Below, piece after piece: positions 52,291 through 61,198 of a stretch of 64,000 bases of DNA. The stretch covers positions 1 through 64,000 of the forward strand of contig JAPOQU010000063.1 of NCBI GenBank assembly GCA_026710545.1, in the 5' to 3' direction. The stretch's first letter is position 1. Each line of letters opens with the position of its first letter. This stretch comes from Gammaproteobacteria bacterium. GTDB taxonomy: Bacteria; Pseudomonadota; Gammaproteobacteria; Eutrophobiales; Eutrophobiaceae. A program made the translations under genes and the position numbers. A model generated the notes under the pieces. It had not been told where the DNA came from, did not search any database, and was given only the letters and a program-made list of their open reading frames with translations.

Positions 52291-53620
52291 TATTTATCAC
52301 CTTGCGCACGGTATCGAAGGTCTGCTCCAACAGGTCCGGCGTGAACGTCAAAAACGGTGAGAACGCCAGCGTATCCATGCCGTGGCGCACCATCAGTCCC
52401 TGTTCAAAACATTTGACGTGGGCCTCCATTCCCCGGGCGCCGGGCGCGCCGGGGCGCGGGGCCAGTTCGATGGCGCCCATCAGGCCGAAATTGCGGATAT
52501 CTATGACGTTGGGAGCGTCCCGCAAGCTATGCAGCGCAGTCTCAAACACCGGCTCAAGTTCTTTAACTCTGGCGCCGATGTCTTCCTCGACATAAATATC
52601 AAGCGCGGCCAGGCCTGCAGCGGCGGCGACCGGATGGCCTGAATAGGTATAGCCGTGGAAAAACTCGATAGCGTAATCGGGGCCGTTCATGAAACTCTGG
52701 TAAATCTCCCGGCTGACCAGCACCGCACCCATGGGAATGACACCGTTGGTGATCCCCTTGGCCGTGGTGATGATATCCGGCATTACGCCGAAACGCTGGC
52801 AGCCGAACGGCATGCCGATGCGGTGAAACGCGGTAATCACCTCATCGAAGATCAACAGGATGCCGTGCCGGGTGCAGATTTCCCGCAGGCGTTCCAGGTA
52901 ACCCAGGGGAGGAACCAGCACGCCGGCAGACCCGGATACCGGTTCAACGATCACTGCAGCGATATTCTGCGCGTCATGCAACGCGACAATGCGTTCCAGT
53001 TCATCGGCCAGGTGCCGGCCCCACGCGGGTTGCCCTTTGCTGAAGGCGTTATGTTCCAGGTTAAGGACGTGCGGCAGGTGGTCCACGTTTGGCAGCATGG
53101 CATTGCCGAACATCTTCCGGTTTCCGGGAATACCGCCCACCGACATCCCGCCGAAGTTGACGCCATGATAACCCCTTTCGCGGCCGATCAGCTTGATCCG
53201 CGTTCCCTCTCCCCGCACCCGGTGCCAGCCCAACGCTATCTTCAATGCGGTATCGACGGACTCCGAACCGGAATTGGTGAAGAACACGTGGTCGAACCCG
53301 TCAGGGGCGAAATCGATGACCTTCTCCGCCAGTTCGAACGCCCCGGTATGTCCCACCTGGAAAGCCGCGGCGTAATCCAGTTTTGCAACCTGGTCCTGCA
53401 CGGCCTTGACGATCCTGGGATGACAGTGTCCCAGGCCGGTGCTCCACAGGCCGGAGAAAGAGTCCAGGATGGTCTGTCCATCCCGGGTCTTGTAATAAAA
53501 CCCCTGCGCTGACTCGATGATACGGGGGGCATTCTTGAAGGCGCGGTTCGCGGTATATGGTAACCAGTACGGTTCCAGGTTCAATTCATTGCCGACAACC
53601 GGCTTCGCAATATCATCCAT
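52274..53620 (-). CDS. Class III aminotransferase, omega-amino acid:pyruvate type
   Basis: 448-residue PLP enzyme. It shows SGLWSTGLGHCHPRIVKAV, FFTNSGSESVDTALKIAL (phosphate cup), LLIFDEVITAFHRIG, and the PLP lysine in TTAKGITNGVIPMGAVLV. This matches beta-alanine:pyruvate transaminases, which give malonate semialdehyde. ATG 53620 is chosen because upstream in-frame sequence to 53773 is non-conserved and overlaps the divergent gene. A mixed pathway with the MmsA-like enzyme at 8191 (malonate semialdehyde to acetyl-CoA) and with the amine oxidase-like protein next door is plausible inference. The C-terminus comes from a repeat. Confidence 0.88.
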   Translation of the reverse strand: MDDIAKPVVGNELNLEPYWLPYTANRAFKNAPRIIESAQGFYYKTRDGQTILDSFSGLWSTGLGHCHPRIVKAVQDQVAKLDYAAAFQVGHTGAFELAEKVIDFAPDGFDHVFFTNSGSESVDTALKIALGWHRVRGEGTRIKLIGRERGYHGVNFGGMSVGGIPGNRKMFGNAMLPNVDHLPHVLNLEHNAFSKGQPAWGRHLADELERIVALHDAQNIAAVIVEPVSGSAGVLVPPLGYLERLREICTRHGILLIFDEVITAFHRIGMPFGCQRFGVMPDIITTAKGITNGVIPMGAVLVSREIYQSFMNGPDYAIEFFHGYTYSGHPVAAAAGLAALDIYVEEDIGARVKELEPVFETALHSLRDAPNVIDIRNFGLMGAIELAPRPGAPGARGMEAHVKCFEQGLMVRHGMDTLAFSPFLTFTPDLLEQTFDTVRKVINTIRNS

Positions 53621-53691
53621 CGGACTATTTAACCAGAAACAAGCAATAAAAAGGTAGCTCTTGACCCAAAGAATACAGACACGGGCCCGGA

Positions 53692-53719
53692 TTGACAATA
53701 CAATGTTCCCTGGTAAAAA
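53692..53719 (+). promoter_or_regulatory. Promoter candidate for the Rieske oxygenase gene
   Basis: A perfect TTGACA (53692-53697) is followed after 16 bases by TAAAAA (53714-53719), placing a transcript start about 25 bases before ATG 53751. Confidence 0.45.
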
Positions 53720-53750
53720 TTTATCCTTAATCGACACGTTTTGAGGTTGG

Positions 53751-55001
53751 ATGAACATGAGCGCAGTTATCAAGACCGATATCGACCGACTGATTGCCGG
53801 CTACCGCGACGGTTATTCCCTGGAACAGCCGTTTTACCTGTCGCCGGACATCTTCGCCCAGGACATGGAACGCCTGCTTTTCCGTAGATGGCTCCTGGTC
53901 GACCATGAATCACGCATACCCAGCAAGGGCGACTACTTCCTGTTTGACATAGCGAATGAGTCCATCATTATTATTCGTGAGTCCGAAAACAGGGTTAATG
54001 CTTTTTTCAACGTTTGCCGGCACCGCGGCTCGCGGGTATGCCTGGAACAACAGGGCAATAAACGGTTGCTCACCTGCCCCTATCACGCCTGGACCTACGA
54101 CCTGAAGGGAGAATTGCGACCGCCGCAGTTGATGCCGGCCGGTTTTGACAGGTCGCAACACAACCTGCATAAATGCCACGTGACCGTCTTCCACGGCTTG
54201 ATTTTTGTATGTTTGTCTGAGGATGCCCCGCCTGATTTTGCCGAGGAATACGCACCTTTCGATGAAATGCTGGGCTTCCATGGCTTCAAGGACGCGAAGA
54301 TTGCGGTAAAGCGTGATTACCCGAACCGCTGCAACTGGAAGCTCGTTGTGGAAAACTTTCTCGAATGCTACCACTGCGCCCCGGCGCACCCGGAATATTG
54401 CAGCGTACATCCCCCGGACCAGTTGCTGGCGCTTGGAGCCGGTCCCGGTTCCGGGCCTGAGGAAGCCATGGCAAAATATCAGCCGATACTGGACGAATGG
54501 ATGGAAAAAACACTGGCCATGGGCCATCCCGTACCTGAATTTGAGCGGGATGAATATTCCATCGATTTTGCCCAGTTATCAAGATTGCCCATTAATGACC
54601 GGAATTTTGCCTCGGAGACCAGGGACGGCAGCCCCGGCTGCAAAAAACTGATGGGGAAATTCAGGGAATACGACCATGGCGAGACCGCTTTCGTTTTCAA
54701 CCCGACCAATTACATCCTGGCCTTCAATGATTTTGCGCTGATGGTGCGCTTCCCCCCCCGTGACGCCGTCAATACCGATGTGCAGTTCAGTTGGCTGGTA
54801 CACAAGAATGCGGCGGAAGGCGTTGACTATGATGCGGATAATCTCATCTGGGTCTGGGATGAGACGACAAAGCAGGACAAGAAAATTACCGAAGACAATA
54901 ATGCAGGGGTGCAATCCAGCCGTTACCGGCCGGGCCCCTATTCCACGCATGAGGTAAAGGTTGCGGCTTTTATCCGCTGGTATTTGAACAGTATCCGTTA
55001 G
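53751..55001 (+). CDS. Rieske non-heme iron oxygenase, GbcA-like (candidate glycine betaine monooxygenase)
   Basis: 416-residue terminal oxygenase. The Rieske ligands are Cys89-x-His91 (VCRHRGSRVC) and Cys109-x-x-His112 (CPYHAWTY). The mononuclear iron site is in VVENFLECYHCAPAHPE with His208 and His213. This pattern and length match the GbcA/choline monooxygenase branch, which oxidatively removes one methyl from glycine betaine. GAGG precedes ATG 53751. No GbcB reductase is encoded nearby. Stachydrine or carnitine oxygenases are near relatives, so substrate assignment is provisional. Confidence 0.85.
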   Translation: MNMSAVIKTDIDRLIAGYRDGYSLEQPFYLSPDIFAQDMERLLFRRWLLVDHESRIPSKGDYFLFDIANESIIIIRESENRVNAFFNVCRHRGSRVCLEQQGNKRLLTCPYHAWTYDLKGELRPPQLMPAGFDRSQHNLHKCHVTVFHGLIFVCLSEDAPPDFAEEYAPFDEMLGFHGFKDAKIAVKRDYPNRCNWKLVVENFLECYHCAPAHPEYCSVHPPDQLLALGAGPGSGPEEAMAKYQPILDEWMEKTLAMGHPVPEFERDEYSIDFAQLSRLPINDRNFASETRDGSPGCKKLMGKFREYDHGETAFVFNPTNYILAFNDFALMVRFPPRDAVNTDVQFSWLVHKNAAEGVDYDADNLIWVWDETTKQDKKITEDNNAGVQSSRYRPGPYSTHEVKVAAFIRWYLNSIR

Positions 55002-55243
55002 CTTTCAGCTACGGCGGAACTTATTCAGGTAACGTAAATGCCACGGTGGAGGATTACAGGGGACACCAAAACCGGATGCCAGGCAATCCCGAACCCATAC
55101 GAACGGCGTCCCGGGCATCAAAACAATACGTGATGTCTAATGCAGGTGTTTGCGTTCATCAGCATCAAGGCCTTCACCCTGGTGACGCGCGGTAACTAGC
55201 CACGCCGCGGTTTCTCCCGCAATTCAGACCGGTAATTGGCAAA

Positions 55244-57046
55244 TTATCCTGCGAGTTTTTTTCGCGCCGCCTGGATTTCCTCGAGATCCAGGTCGCTCTC
55301 CTCCCAGAACTGCAGGAAGCGGCGGTACCAATCCAGGGCGCGGTCCTGGTCACCCTGTAGCTCATGCAACTGTCCCAGTTGGTAATGCGCTTTTACATAA
55401 TGGATGGGAATGTCCAGCCTGGCGTCGGTAAGGGCAACCAGTCTTTCCAGTTCTGCGATAGCGCCCTCCAGGTCTCCTGCCTGCCACCTGGCCCGGGCCA
55501 TACTCTCGCGGTATAGCGGATGGTCATATATCTTCAAGGTAGCCTGGAAGTTTATTGCAGCGTCTTCCGGCCGGTTGCGCGCCAGGAGAATTTCACCGTT
55601 CAGGTGATAGAAGCGGCGAATATGGGAGCGGAATTCGGGATCGTTCACAGAATCGCCGATCACCCGCAGGCGCTGGGCGGCATCGAGCAGCCGGCCTTTC
55701 TTGACCAGGGCCAGGCCGACCAGGTGCTCGATATCAAGATTTATGTCACTCGGGTCCCGCGCCAGTTCCAGCGCCTGCCCATAGCTCTCTATCGCTTCAT
55801 CGACGCGGCCGGTCTCCGCCTGGAAATAAGCGATGTAGAACAGCTTGAGTCCTTCACCCGCCGGATCGTTACGCAGGCCCCGGAGACGTTTAGCCTTCAG
55901 CTTGTGTTCCGCGGCCTCGGCAAACCTGCCCTGGTAGGCGGAAATCAGCGCCAGCTCGTCGTGAATTTTCTCCAGTATCTCATTATCGGTTGTGTCAGCA
56001 AGTAACGCCTTAAGGCGTTCCCTGGCCGTGTCAATCCTGTCCTCGAGAGTATCTATCCTGGCAAGTTCCAGGACTATCATGGGGTCGCCGGGTTGTGCCT
56101 GCAGTTTCTCCTGCAACAGTTGCCGGGCCGTGTCGAAGTCTCCGTTCCGGCGCGCCGTGACGGCGTCCGCCAGCTCGCCTTCGGGCGCCGGCAGGCCGCC
56201 GTAGGGCAGGTCGCCCGGAATTTCCGGCGCCCATCCCTCCCGCGCTGCCATGACATAGTCGGACAGCAGCTTGGCCCGGCTGTCCAGGTATTCCTGACCG
56301 GCTTCAACAGTCGCGCCGCGCGGATCCCCCAGGACGCCTATCGGCGAGATGCTATGGGTGCCGTCGCGGTTGAGCTTTTCACCCATTGCCATGGCATCAC
56401 CCATAAAGCCCTGTTCAGCGCTCTCCAGGTCAACCAGTTCAGGCTGGCAGGCCAGTATGAATGCCGTTTCCGACAAACCGGCGTGAGTGCCTGCCGTTGC
56501 AGGGTCGATTCCCAGGCGTTCCGAAATAACAGCCGCCGACCCAAGGTAGGCATCGGCATCGGAATAGGAAAAAATGTTCACGTGCGGATAGAGTACGCGC
56601 AGTTCTTCCCCCAGTTCACCGGCCATGGGAAAGTTGGTGCCGTGGGTCGGGATAATGGCGATGTGGCGGAACCCGTGCCAGGCGAGACTGTGGACGTATT
56701 CGTAGACCAGGGCTTTGAGTATCTGTTTCCGAACGGTGATAGTCCCGGGGAAGTGCATGTGATGGGGAGAGATGCCGACCCTGATGTTGGGTGTGATAAG
56801 CGCCCGCCCCACCTGTTCCGCAACCGCGCGCGCCAGGCAGTCACCGGAAGCCGAGTCGGCTGCCAGGGCCAGTTGCGGTCCGTGCTGTTCAGTCGCTCCG
56901 ATAGTAATGATAGCCGTATCAATTCCCTGCCCGAGGGCTGTCTCGACTTCCCTCCACGTCTTTTTTTCCAGTTCGTACTGGGTTGCCGGCGCCATTGGTG
57001 TCAAAAGCAGCATGAAAACCACTGCCACGGTTGTCTTATAGATCAT
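55244..57046 (-). CDS. Exported creatininase-family protein fused to TPR repeats
   Basis: 600-residue protein. A signal peptide (MIYKTTVAVVFMLLLTPMAPA) precedes a creatininase-fold amidohydrolase (about 25-270) with the metal-site motifs IGATEQHGPQLALAADS, SPHHMHFPGTI, IPTHGTNFP and THAGLSETAF. Residues of about 290-595 are TPR-like helices (DTARQLLQEKLQAQPGD; YYHLNGEILLARN-type; LDIPIHYVKAHYQLGQLHELQGDQDRALDWYRRFLQFW). Ordinary creatininases are about 250 residues and cytoplasmic, so export and TPR fusion are unusual. Creatinine hydrolysis would eventually feed sarcosine, but cyclic amide or peptide substrates are equally possible. Confidence 0.85.
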   Translation of the reverse strand: MIYKTTVAVVFMLLLTPMAPATQYELEKKTWREVETALGQGIDTAIITIGATEQHGPQLALAADSASGDCLARAVAEQVGRALITPNIRVGISPHHMHFPGTITVRKQILKALVYEYVHSLAWHGFRHIAIIPTHGTNFPMAGELGEELRVLYPHVNIFSYSDADAYLGSAAVISERLGIDPATAGTHAGLSETAFILACQPELVDLESAEQGFMGDAMAMGEKLNRDGTHSISPIGVLGDPRGATVEAGQEYLDSRAKLLSDYVMAAREGWAPEIPGDLPYGGLPAPEGELADAVTARRNGDFDTARQLLQEKLQAQPGDPMIVLELARIDTLEDRIDTARERLKALLADTTDNEILEKIHDELALISAYQGRFAEAAEHKLKAKRLRGLRNDPAGEGLKLFYIAYFQAETGRVDEAIESYGQALELARDPSDINLDIEHLVGLALVKKGRLLDAAQRLRVIGDSVNDPEFRSHIRRFYHLNGEILLARNRPEDAAINFQATLKIYDHPLYRESMARARWQAGDLEGAIAELERLVALTDARLDIPIHYVKAHYQLGQLHELQGDQDRALDWYRRFLQFWEESDLDLEEIQAARKKLAG

Positions 57047-57137
57047 TGCAGCCTCGCACCGGCATTATCCAGCAGCCGGAAGTTGGTGAACAGGATAATC
57101 GTAGCCTGGGAAATCAATGGGGTCAGACTCGATTGAT

Positions 57138-57863
57138 TTATCTGAGGACCTGAAAGCGTCGGCCGCCTTCCAGGGTTAGTACCTGACCGTCAAACGTGGC
57201 GTTCACTGCGGTATGGTTGGTATTGGAAGCCGAAGACTGATCTGCCGATGTCCAATAGGTTATGTCGAGACTGAGGGCGCCATTGTCCGCCTCATACCTG
57301 CCATAGCCGGTCTCGACGCCATTTTCATCGCCGCTGACAAGGATCAAATAGCCGTCAACGAAGGCCAGCGCGCCGTTTTCCAGCCTGTACACATCACCTT
57401 CGCCCGGTCCGGCCCGCTCAAATATTTGTACCGTCCCGGAGCGCATGAAGGTTAAAGTCATTTCATTATCCACGAGCATGACATCAACCTCGTGTTCCGT
57501 GAGGCCCCGGTAGTTGAGCGGAGGATCATTGGACGGCGCCGTACTGATGGTCTGCTCCGCCACCATCCCGATAAAACCCTCACCTGCCGAGTAAGGGCCT
57601 GCATGGGCCATCGCCCCCTGGTCCCGGGCCGGCTCGCCTTTGTACTGGGCGTACTGCAGGAAAAGGTCATCCCCGAACAGGAAGATCCCATCCAGCGGCA
57701 GGTCTTCACCGCTCGAGGTAATCAAACCGGTATAGAACCAGAGTCCCCTGACCTGCTGTTCGAGAGGAACCGGCTGTCCCGCTTCATCTGCAACAGGATT
57801 ACCGCAGAAGAGAACAAGCAGGAAGTAGAAGACAACAGGTCTGGCCGTGTGGTGTTTTTTCAT
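57138..57863 (-). CDS. Exported protein of unknown function
   Basis: 241 residues with an N-terminal signal peptide (hydrophobic VVFYFLLVLF, likely cleavage after PVA). The mature part is rich in beta-type sequence, with alternating small and aromatic residues (VRGLWFYTGLITSSGEDLPLDGIFLFGDDLFLQYAQYKGEPA; GRRFQVLR at the end), like a lipocalin or other beta-barrel. No family recognised. It follows the creatininase gene's start region by 91 bases on the same strand and may be transcribed with it. Confidence 0.7.
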   Translation of the reverse strand: MKKHHTARPVVFYFLLVLFCGNPVADEAGQPVPLEQQVRGLWFYTGLITSSGEDLPLDGIFLFGDDLFLQYAQYKGEPARDQGAMAHAGPYSAGEGFIGMVAEQTISTAPSNDPPLNYRGLTEHEVDVMLVDNEMTLTFMRSGTVQIFERAGPGEGDVYRLENGALAFVDGYLILVSGDENGVETGYGRYEADNGALSLDITYWTSADQSSASNTNHTAVNATFDGQVLTLEGGRRFQVLR

Positions 57864-58003
57864 GATTTGCTTTTAATGGTCAAATGTATCCACCATTTTA
57901 CGCACAGCTTTCAATGAGTGGCAATGTTTCCGGTTTTCAGTCCAGGTTTTCCTGGCCGGATTCATGCGTACGGTAATTGCCTGCGGCAGCAGGGGAACGG
58001 CGA

Positions 58004-59134
58004 TCAGGGCGTCGGCCTGACCGGGACGAACGCCAGTGCCGCCAGCAGGCACAAGCCACAGGAAAACCAGCCGATGGCTGCGTAAGAGAACCAGGTTGCA
58101 ATATAACCGCCGCAAGCGGGTCCGATTGCAAAGGTAAGCGATATGGCACCGGCGGCCAGGGGGGCGGCGCGGCCACTCGGGTCCATGGCCGCGCCGGTGC
58201 CGATCATCAGGGGCAACAGGAACATATACGTCATCCAGTAAAGGTTGACACCGGTGATATAGCTCGTGTTGTCCGTAGCGCCCCCCAAAATCATATACCC
58301 CAGGCTCGCCAGGACCAGGGCGAGTATTACGGGCCGCCTGCGGCCCCACCTGTCACCCAGCCACCCGGCAAACAGCGCGCCTGTCACACCGCTGACAGCG
58401 CCGGTTGCGATGATAAAGCCCGCTTCCTCGACGGAAAAACCCGCCTGCAGACCGAAGCGCACGGAAAAGCTCCAGATGGCGCCGGAACCGATATTGAAAA
58501 AGCCAATGCATAACAACAGGCCGGCCAGGGATTGCAGCGGCAAACCCGGCGCCTTGCCCGCATCCGCTGCCTGCGTTTGCCCCTGCCCCAGCCATCTCAT
58601 TACGGGAATCAGCATGATGACCAGCACACCCAGGGCAATATACGCGCCTTTATAACCGGTGGCCGTAACCACCATGGTAAAACAGGGCAGGAGGACGACT
58701 AACGCCAGCAAACCGGCGGTAACCCCGTAACCCAGCACCCGGTCAGGGTTCGCGGTTGCCGCAGCGGCCATGGCTGCAGCCGCGTAGGCCAGCCCAAGGC
58801 CGGCGCCGGCGATGGCCCTCAAACCAACCAGCAGGTATAAACTGCCGGCGGCCGCGCTGAGAAACTGCGCCGCCACCGCGAGCAGGCAACCGAATACAGC
58901 CAGTTTCCTGTTGGATACTTTCCCGGCCAGCGGCGCAGCGGCCAGGGCCGCAATAGCCACGGCAAGCAATTCAACCGTTCCCAATACCCCGACTTCCGCT
59001 TCGGTAATTGCCAGGCCATCGATCAGGGCGCTGATAATAACCGGTATGGAATTGGCGCTCAGCACGCCCAGGAACATGCCGAAGCTGATGGCGAGCAGGA
59101 GCTTTATCGGGATACGCTGATTGGCTGCCGTCAT
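58004..59134 (-). CDS. MFS transporter
   Basis: 376-residue major facilitator with about twelve hydrophobic segments. GWLGDRWGRRRPVILALVLAS is the classical loop motif. The start ATG overlaps the preceding gene's stop (ATGA, 59131-59134), so translation is coupled to the BHMT homologue. Export or import of a methylated or sulfur compound is plausible from context only. Confidence 0.85.
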   Translation of the reverse strand: MTAANQRIPIKLLLAISFGMFLGVLSANSIPVIISALIDGLAITEAEVGVLGTVELLAVAIAALAAAPLAGKVSNRKLAVFGCLLAVAAQFLSAAAGSLYLLVGLRAIAGAGLGLAYAAAAMAAAATANPDRVLGYGVTAGLLALVVLLPCFTMVVTATGYKGAYIALGVLVIMLIPVMRWLGQGQTQAADAGKAPGLPLQSLAGLLLCIGFFNIGSGAIWSFSVRFGLQAGFSVEEAGFIIATGAVSGVTGALFAGWLGDRWGRRRPVILALVLASLGYMILGGATDNTSYITGVNLYWMTYMFLLPLMIGTGAAMDPSGRAAPLAAGAISLTFAIGPACGGYIATWFSYAAIGWFSCGLCLLAALAFVPVRPTP

Positions 59135-60246
59135 GGTAAGGACCGGACTAATGATGTTCCTTGCTTGATAATTGGGGTCAGAGCAATTGCTCTGACCCCA
59201 ATTATCCAGAAAAGCGTTTCGTGGTGCTCCTTGAGAAACCTGGTGCGGTAATCCTTGACCACATCCTCAGCCCCCAGGACCGCATGCTTTGCAATATCCG
59301 GCGAGTACCGGCTTGCCGGGACTTCCTTGCCCAGCGCCTCGGCCATGGCCCGGACATGGTGCGGGGCGCCGCCGCAGCAGACGCCGATATAGCGCACGCC
59401 CAGGTCTCTGGCGGCCAGGGCAAACTCGGCCATCTCCGAGCGGGTCAATACAAACGGGTCCAGTTCCGCCGGGAATCCTGCTTCCCTGCCCTCCTGTTTC
59501 AGGTCGATAAAACTCAGGTGATCCGCATCAGTCCGGTAGGCAACAGGCAGCGCCGCAACGGGACACTGAACGCTTTCGACGACCTTTGCCAACACCGGCA
59601 GCAAGGTGGACGGTCCCCGTCCGCAATTCAATCCCACCACGTCGGCGCCCTTATCGCTCAAGATCCGGCAGGCGTCGTCAAATGCATAGCCGTCCGCCGT
59701 CGTGGAGGTGACGGCCGTGAAGGTAATCACGGCGGGCAGGTTGAAGCCCTTGATCACGTCGAGTGCGATGTCCGCTTCCGCAAACCAGTCAAAGGTTTCC
59801 GCCACGACGTAGTCCACACCCTCATCCACCGCCCAGGAGAGTTGCTCCTCGTACATGGCGCGTACTTCCTTGCCTGTTTCCTCCGGATTGCCGGGGTCAT
59901 AAACCCAGGTATTGCAGATGTTGGCGGCGACCAGCTTGCCCGACTCGCGGGCCACCTCTCCGGCCAGCCTGACGGCCTGGCGGTTTAACCTTTCGGCATC
60001 GAGTTCGCGTCCCACTACCTTCATCTTGTCCCGGTGCGCATAGTACGTCAGCGCCAGCACCACGTCCGAACCGGCGCGCACGAATTCCCGGTGCAATTCC
60101 TTCACGGCATCGGGATAATCGAGCACCACCTCAGGTACATACGGGCCTGATTTTACATAGCCCCGCCGTTCCAGTTCGAACACATAGCCTTCGGCGCAGA
60201 TGACGATGTCATCCTGCAGTTTTTCGAGGAGCGTATTTGTATTCAT
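59131..60246 (-). CDS. Betaine-homocysteine S-methyltransferase-like protein (repeat-encoded tail)
   Basis: 371-residue homocysteine S-methyltransferase-fold protein. The zinc cysteines appear as GLNCGRGP and GVCCGGAPHH, as in the family. AEGYVFELERRGYV at the N-terminus and TFTAVTSTTADGYAF in the middle fit bacterial BHMT-like proteins. The expected reaction moves a methyl from glycine betaine (or another donor) to homocysteine. The last 20 or so residues, from about WIIGVRAIALTPIIKQ, are translated from the GGGGTCAGAGC palindrome at 59174-59199 and downstream DNA. The original stop seems displaced. The ATGA overlap couples it to the MFS gene. Confidence 0.87.
   Translation of the reverse strand: MNTNTLLEKLQDDIVICAEGYVFELERRGYVKSGPYVPEVVLDYPDAVKELHREFVRAGSDVVLALTYYAHRDKMKVVGRELDAERLNRQAVRLAGEVARESGKLVAANICNTWVYDPGNPEETGKEVRAMYEEQLSWAVDEGVDYVVAETFDWFAEADIALDVIKGFNLPAVITFTAVTSTTADGYAFDDACRILSDKGADVVGLNCGRGPSTLLPVLAKVVESVQCPVAALPVAYRTDADHLSFIDLKQEGREAGFPAELDPFVLTRSEMAEFALAARDLGVRYIGVCCGGAPHHVRAMAEALGKEVPASRYSPDIAKHAVLGAEDVVKDYRTRFLKEHHETLFWIIGVRAIALTPIIKQGTSLVRSLP
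59174..59199. repeat. GGGGTCAGAGC palindrome inside the BHMT-like coding region
   Basis: Palindrome GGGGTCAGAGC - AATT - GCTCTGACCCC, same type as at 19420, here read through without a stop as GVRAIALTP. Confidence 0.9.
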
Positions 60247-60386
60247 TGTTTCCAGCCTTTTAAAAAGTCAACATTGTAAAATCTATGTAACATATTGTTT
60301 AAATTTGCTGTCTTATAGCATGATTGGGGTAATTCCTGAACCAGCTCGGAATTGACAGGAAAAGGTTTAAATAAAGCCAGGTAAAG

Positions 60387-60923
60387 CTATTCCACCGGTA
60401 CGGTCAAAGGCGGATCATCCGGGATGTCACCGAACAGGAATATCTCTCCTTGCCAAAGCGCCAGACCTTTGCCGCTGTTGAAATGAAAACTGGAGTTTAT
60501 TGTCCAGGTATTCAGGTTGATAACCTGGGTGACGACCTGTCTGGTCCCAGGCTCGAGCCAACTGACCTGGTATATGTTCTCGGCAATCCTGACCGTACCG
60601 CAAGGTTGCCGCGCATGCTCGCCGGCGAAAATATCGTGCGCAAACCATTCGCACTCGCCGTCTTCGTAAAAAAACAGGTCGTGCACCATTGCCGCCGGCG
60701 CGCCCTGCACGCCTTTGTCCTTGTTTACCTCCCAGAAGGTGTGATAACCGTACCGCATGACTTTACCGGCCAATGGTCGGGACGATAAATCCACTCTCGG
60801 CTCCGACCGCTCCATGTCGTACATCGGCGACATCGGATCCTCATCTGCGAAGGCGGGGGAAACAACGAGTGCCGCGAAAAACATGAAAAGTCCGGCAGGA
60901 TAATTGGGCTTCAATATTATCAT
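60387..60923 (-). CDS. Exported protein of unknown function, calycin/MoaF-like
   Basis: 178 residues. The signal peptide ends at SPAFA-DEDP. The mature part has strand-rich segments (GKVMRYGYHTFWEV, MVHDLFFYEDGECEWFAHDIFAG, NIYQVSWLEPGTRQVVTQVINLNTWTINSSFHF) reminiscent of MoaF/phenolic acid decarboxylase-type calycins. The resemblance is weak and no function is proposed. GAGGAA lies six bases before ATG 60923. It is not closely coupled to either neighbour. Confidence 0.72.
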   Translation of the reverse strand: MIILKPNYPAGLFMFFAALVVSPAFADEDPMSPMYDMERSEPRVDLSSRPLAGKVMRYGYHTFWEVNKDKGVQGAPAAMVHDLFFYEDGECEWFAHDIFAGEHARQPCGTVRIAENIYQVSWLEPGTRQVVTQVINLNTWTINSSFHFNSGKGLALWQGEIFLFGDIPDDPPLTVPVE

Positions 60924-61137
60924 TTCGATTTCCTCGGTAATAAATGTTCAGAATACAATAGGGACCGCAAAAAGGTGTCCTGCTGAGGCTTTCTCATGCT
61001 TCACCTGCAGTGGTAGAGAATACGTGCCATTTTACTCACAGAATTCAATCAGCGACAATGGTTCCGGTATAAACTGTAAACTGAATCGCCCCCGACAATC
61101 TCGCGTAAGGCTTTCAAATATGCACACCGCTGCTGAC

Positions 61138-61195
61138 TAAAATAAATGTTATTTTAGAATAGTCTTGACCAAAATAAAATCTTATTTATAATAGT
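61138..61195. promoter_or_regulatory. Direct-repeat operator and consensus promoter giving a leaderless transcript
   Basis: TTGACC (61165-61170) and TATAAT (61187-61192) with a 16-base spacer form a near-consensus promoter for the gene at 61199. Two copies of AAAATAAA-TTATTT-ATAGTC (about 61138-61163 and 61170-61195) overlap it, each itself dyad-like. The -10 box ends six bases before the ATG, so transcription should begin at or very near the start codon. Confidence 0.65.
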
Positions 61196-61198
61196 CGA

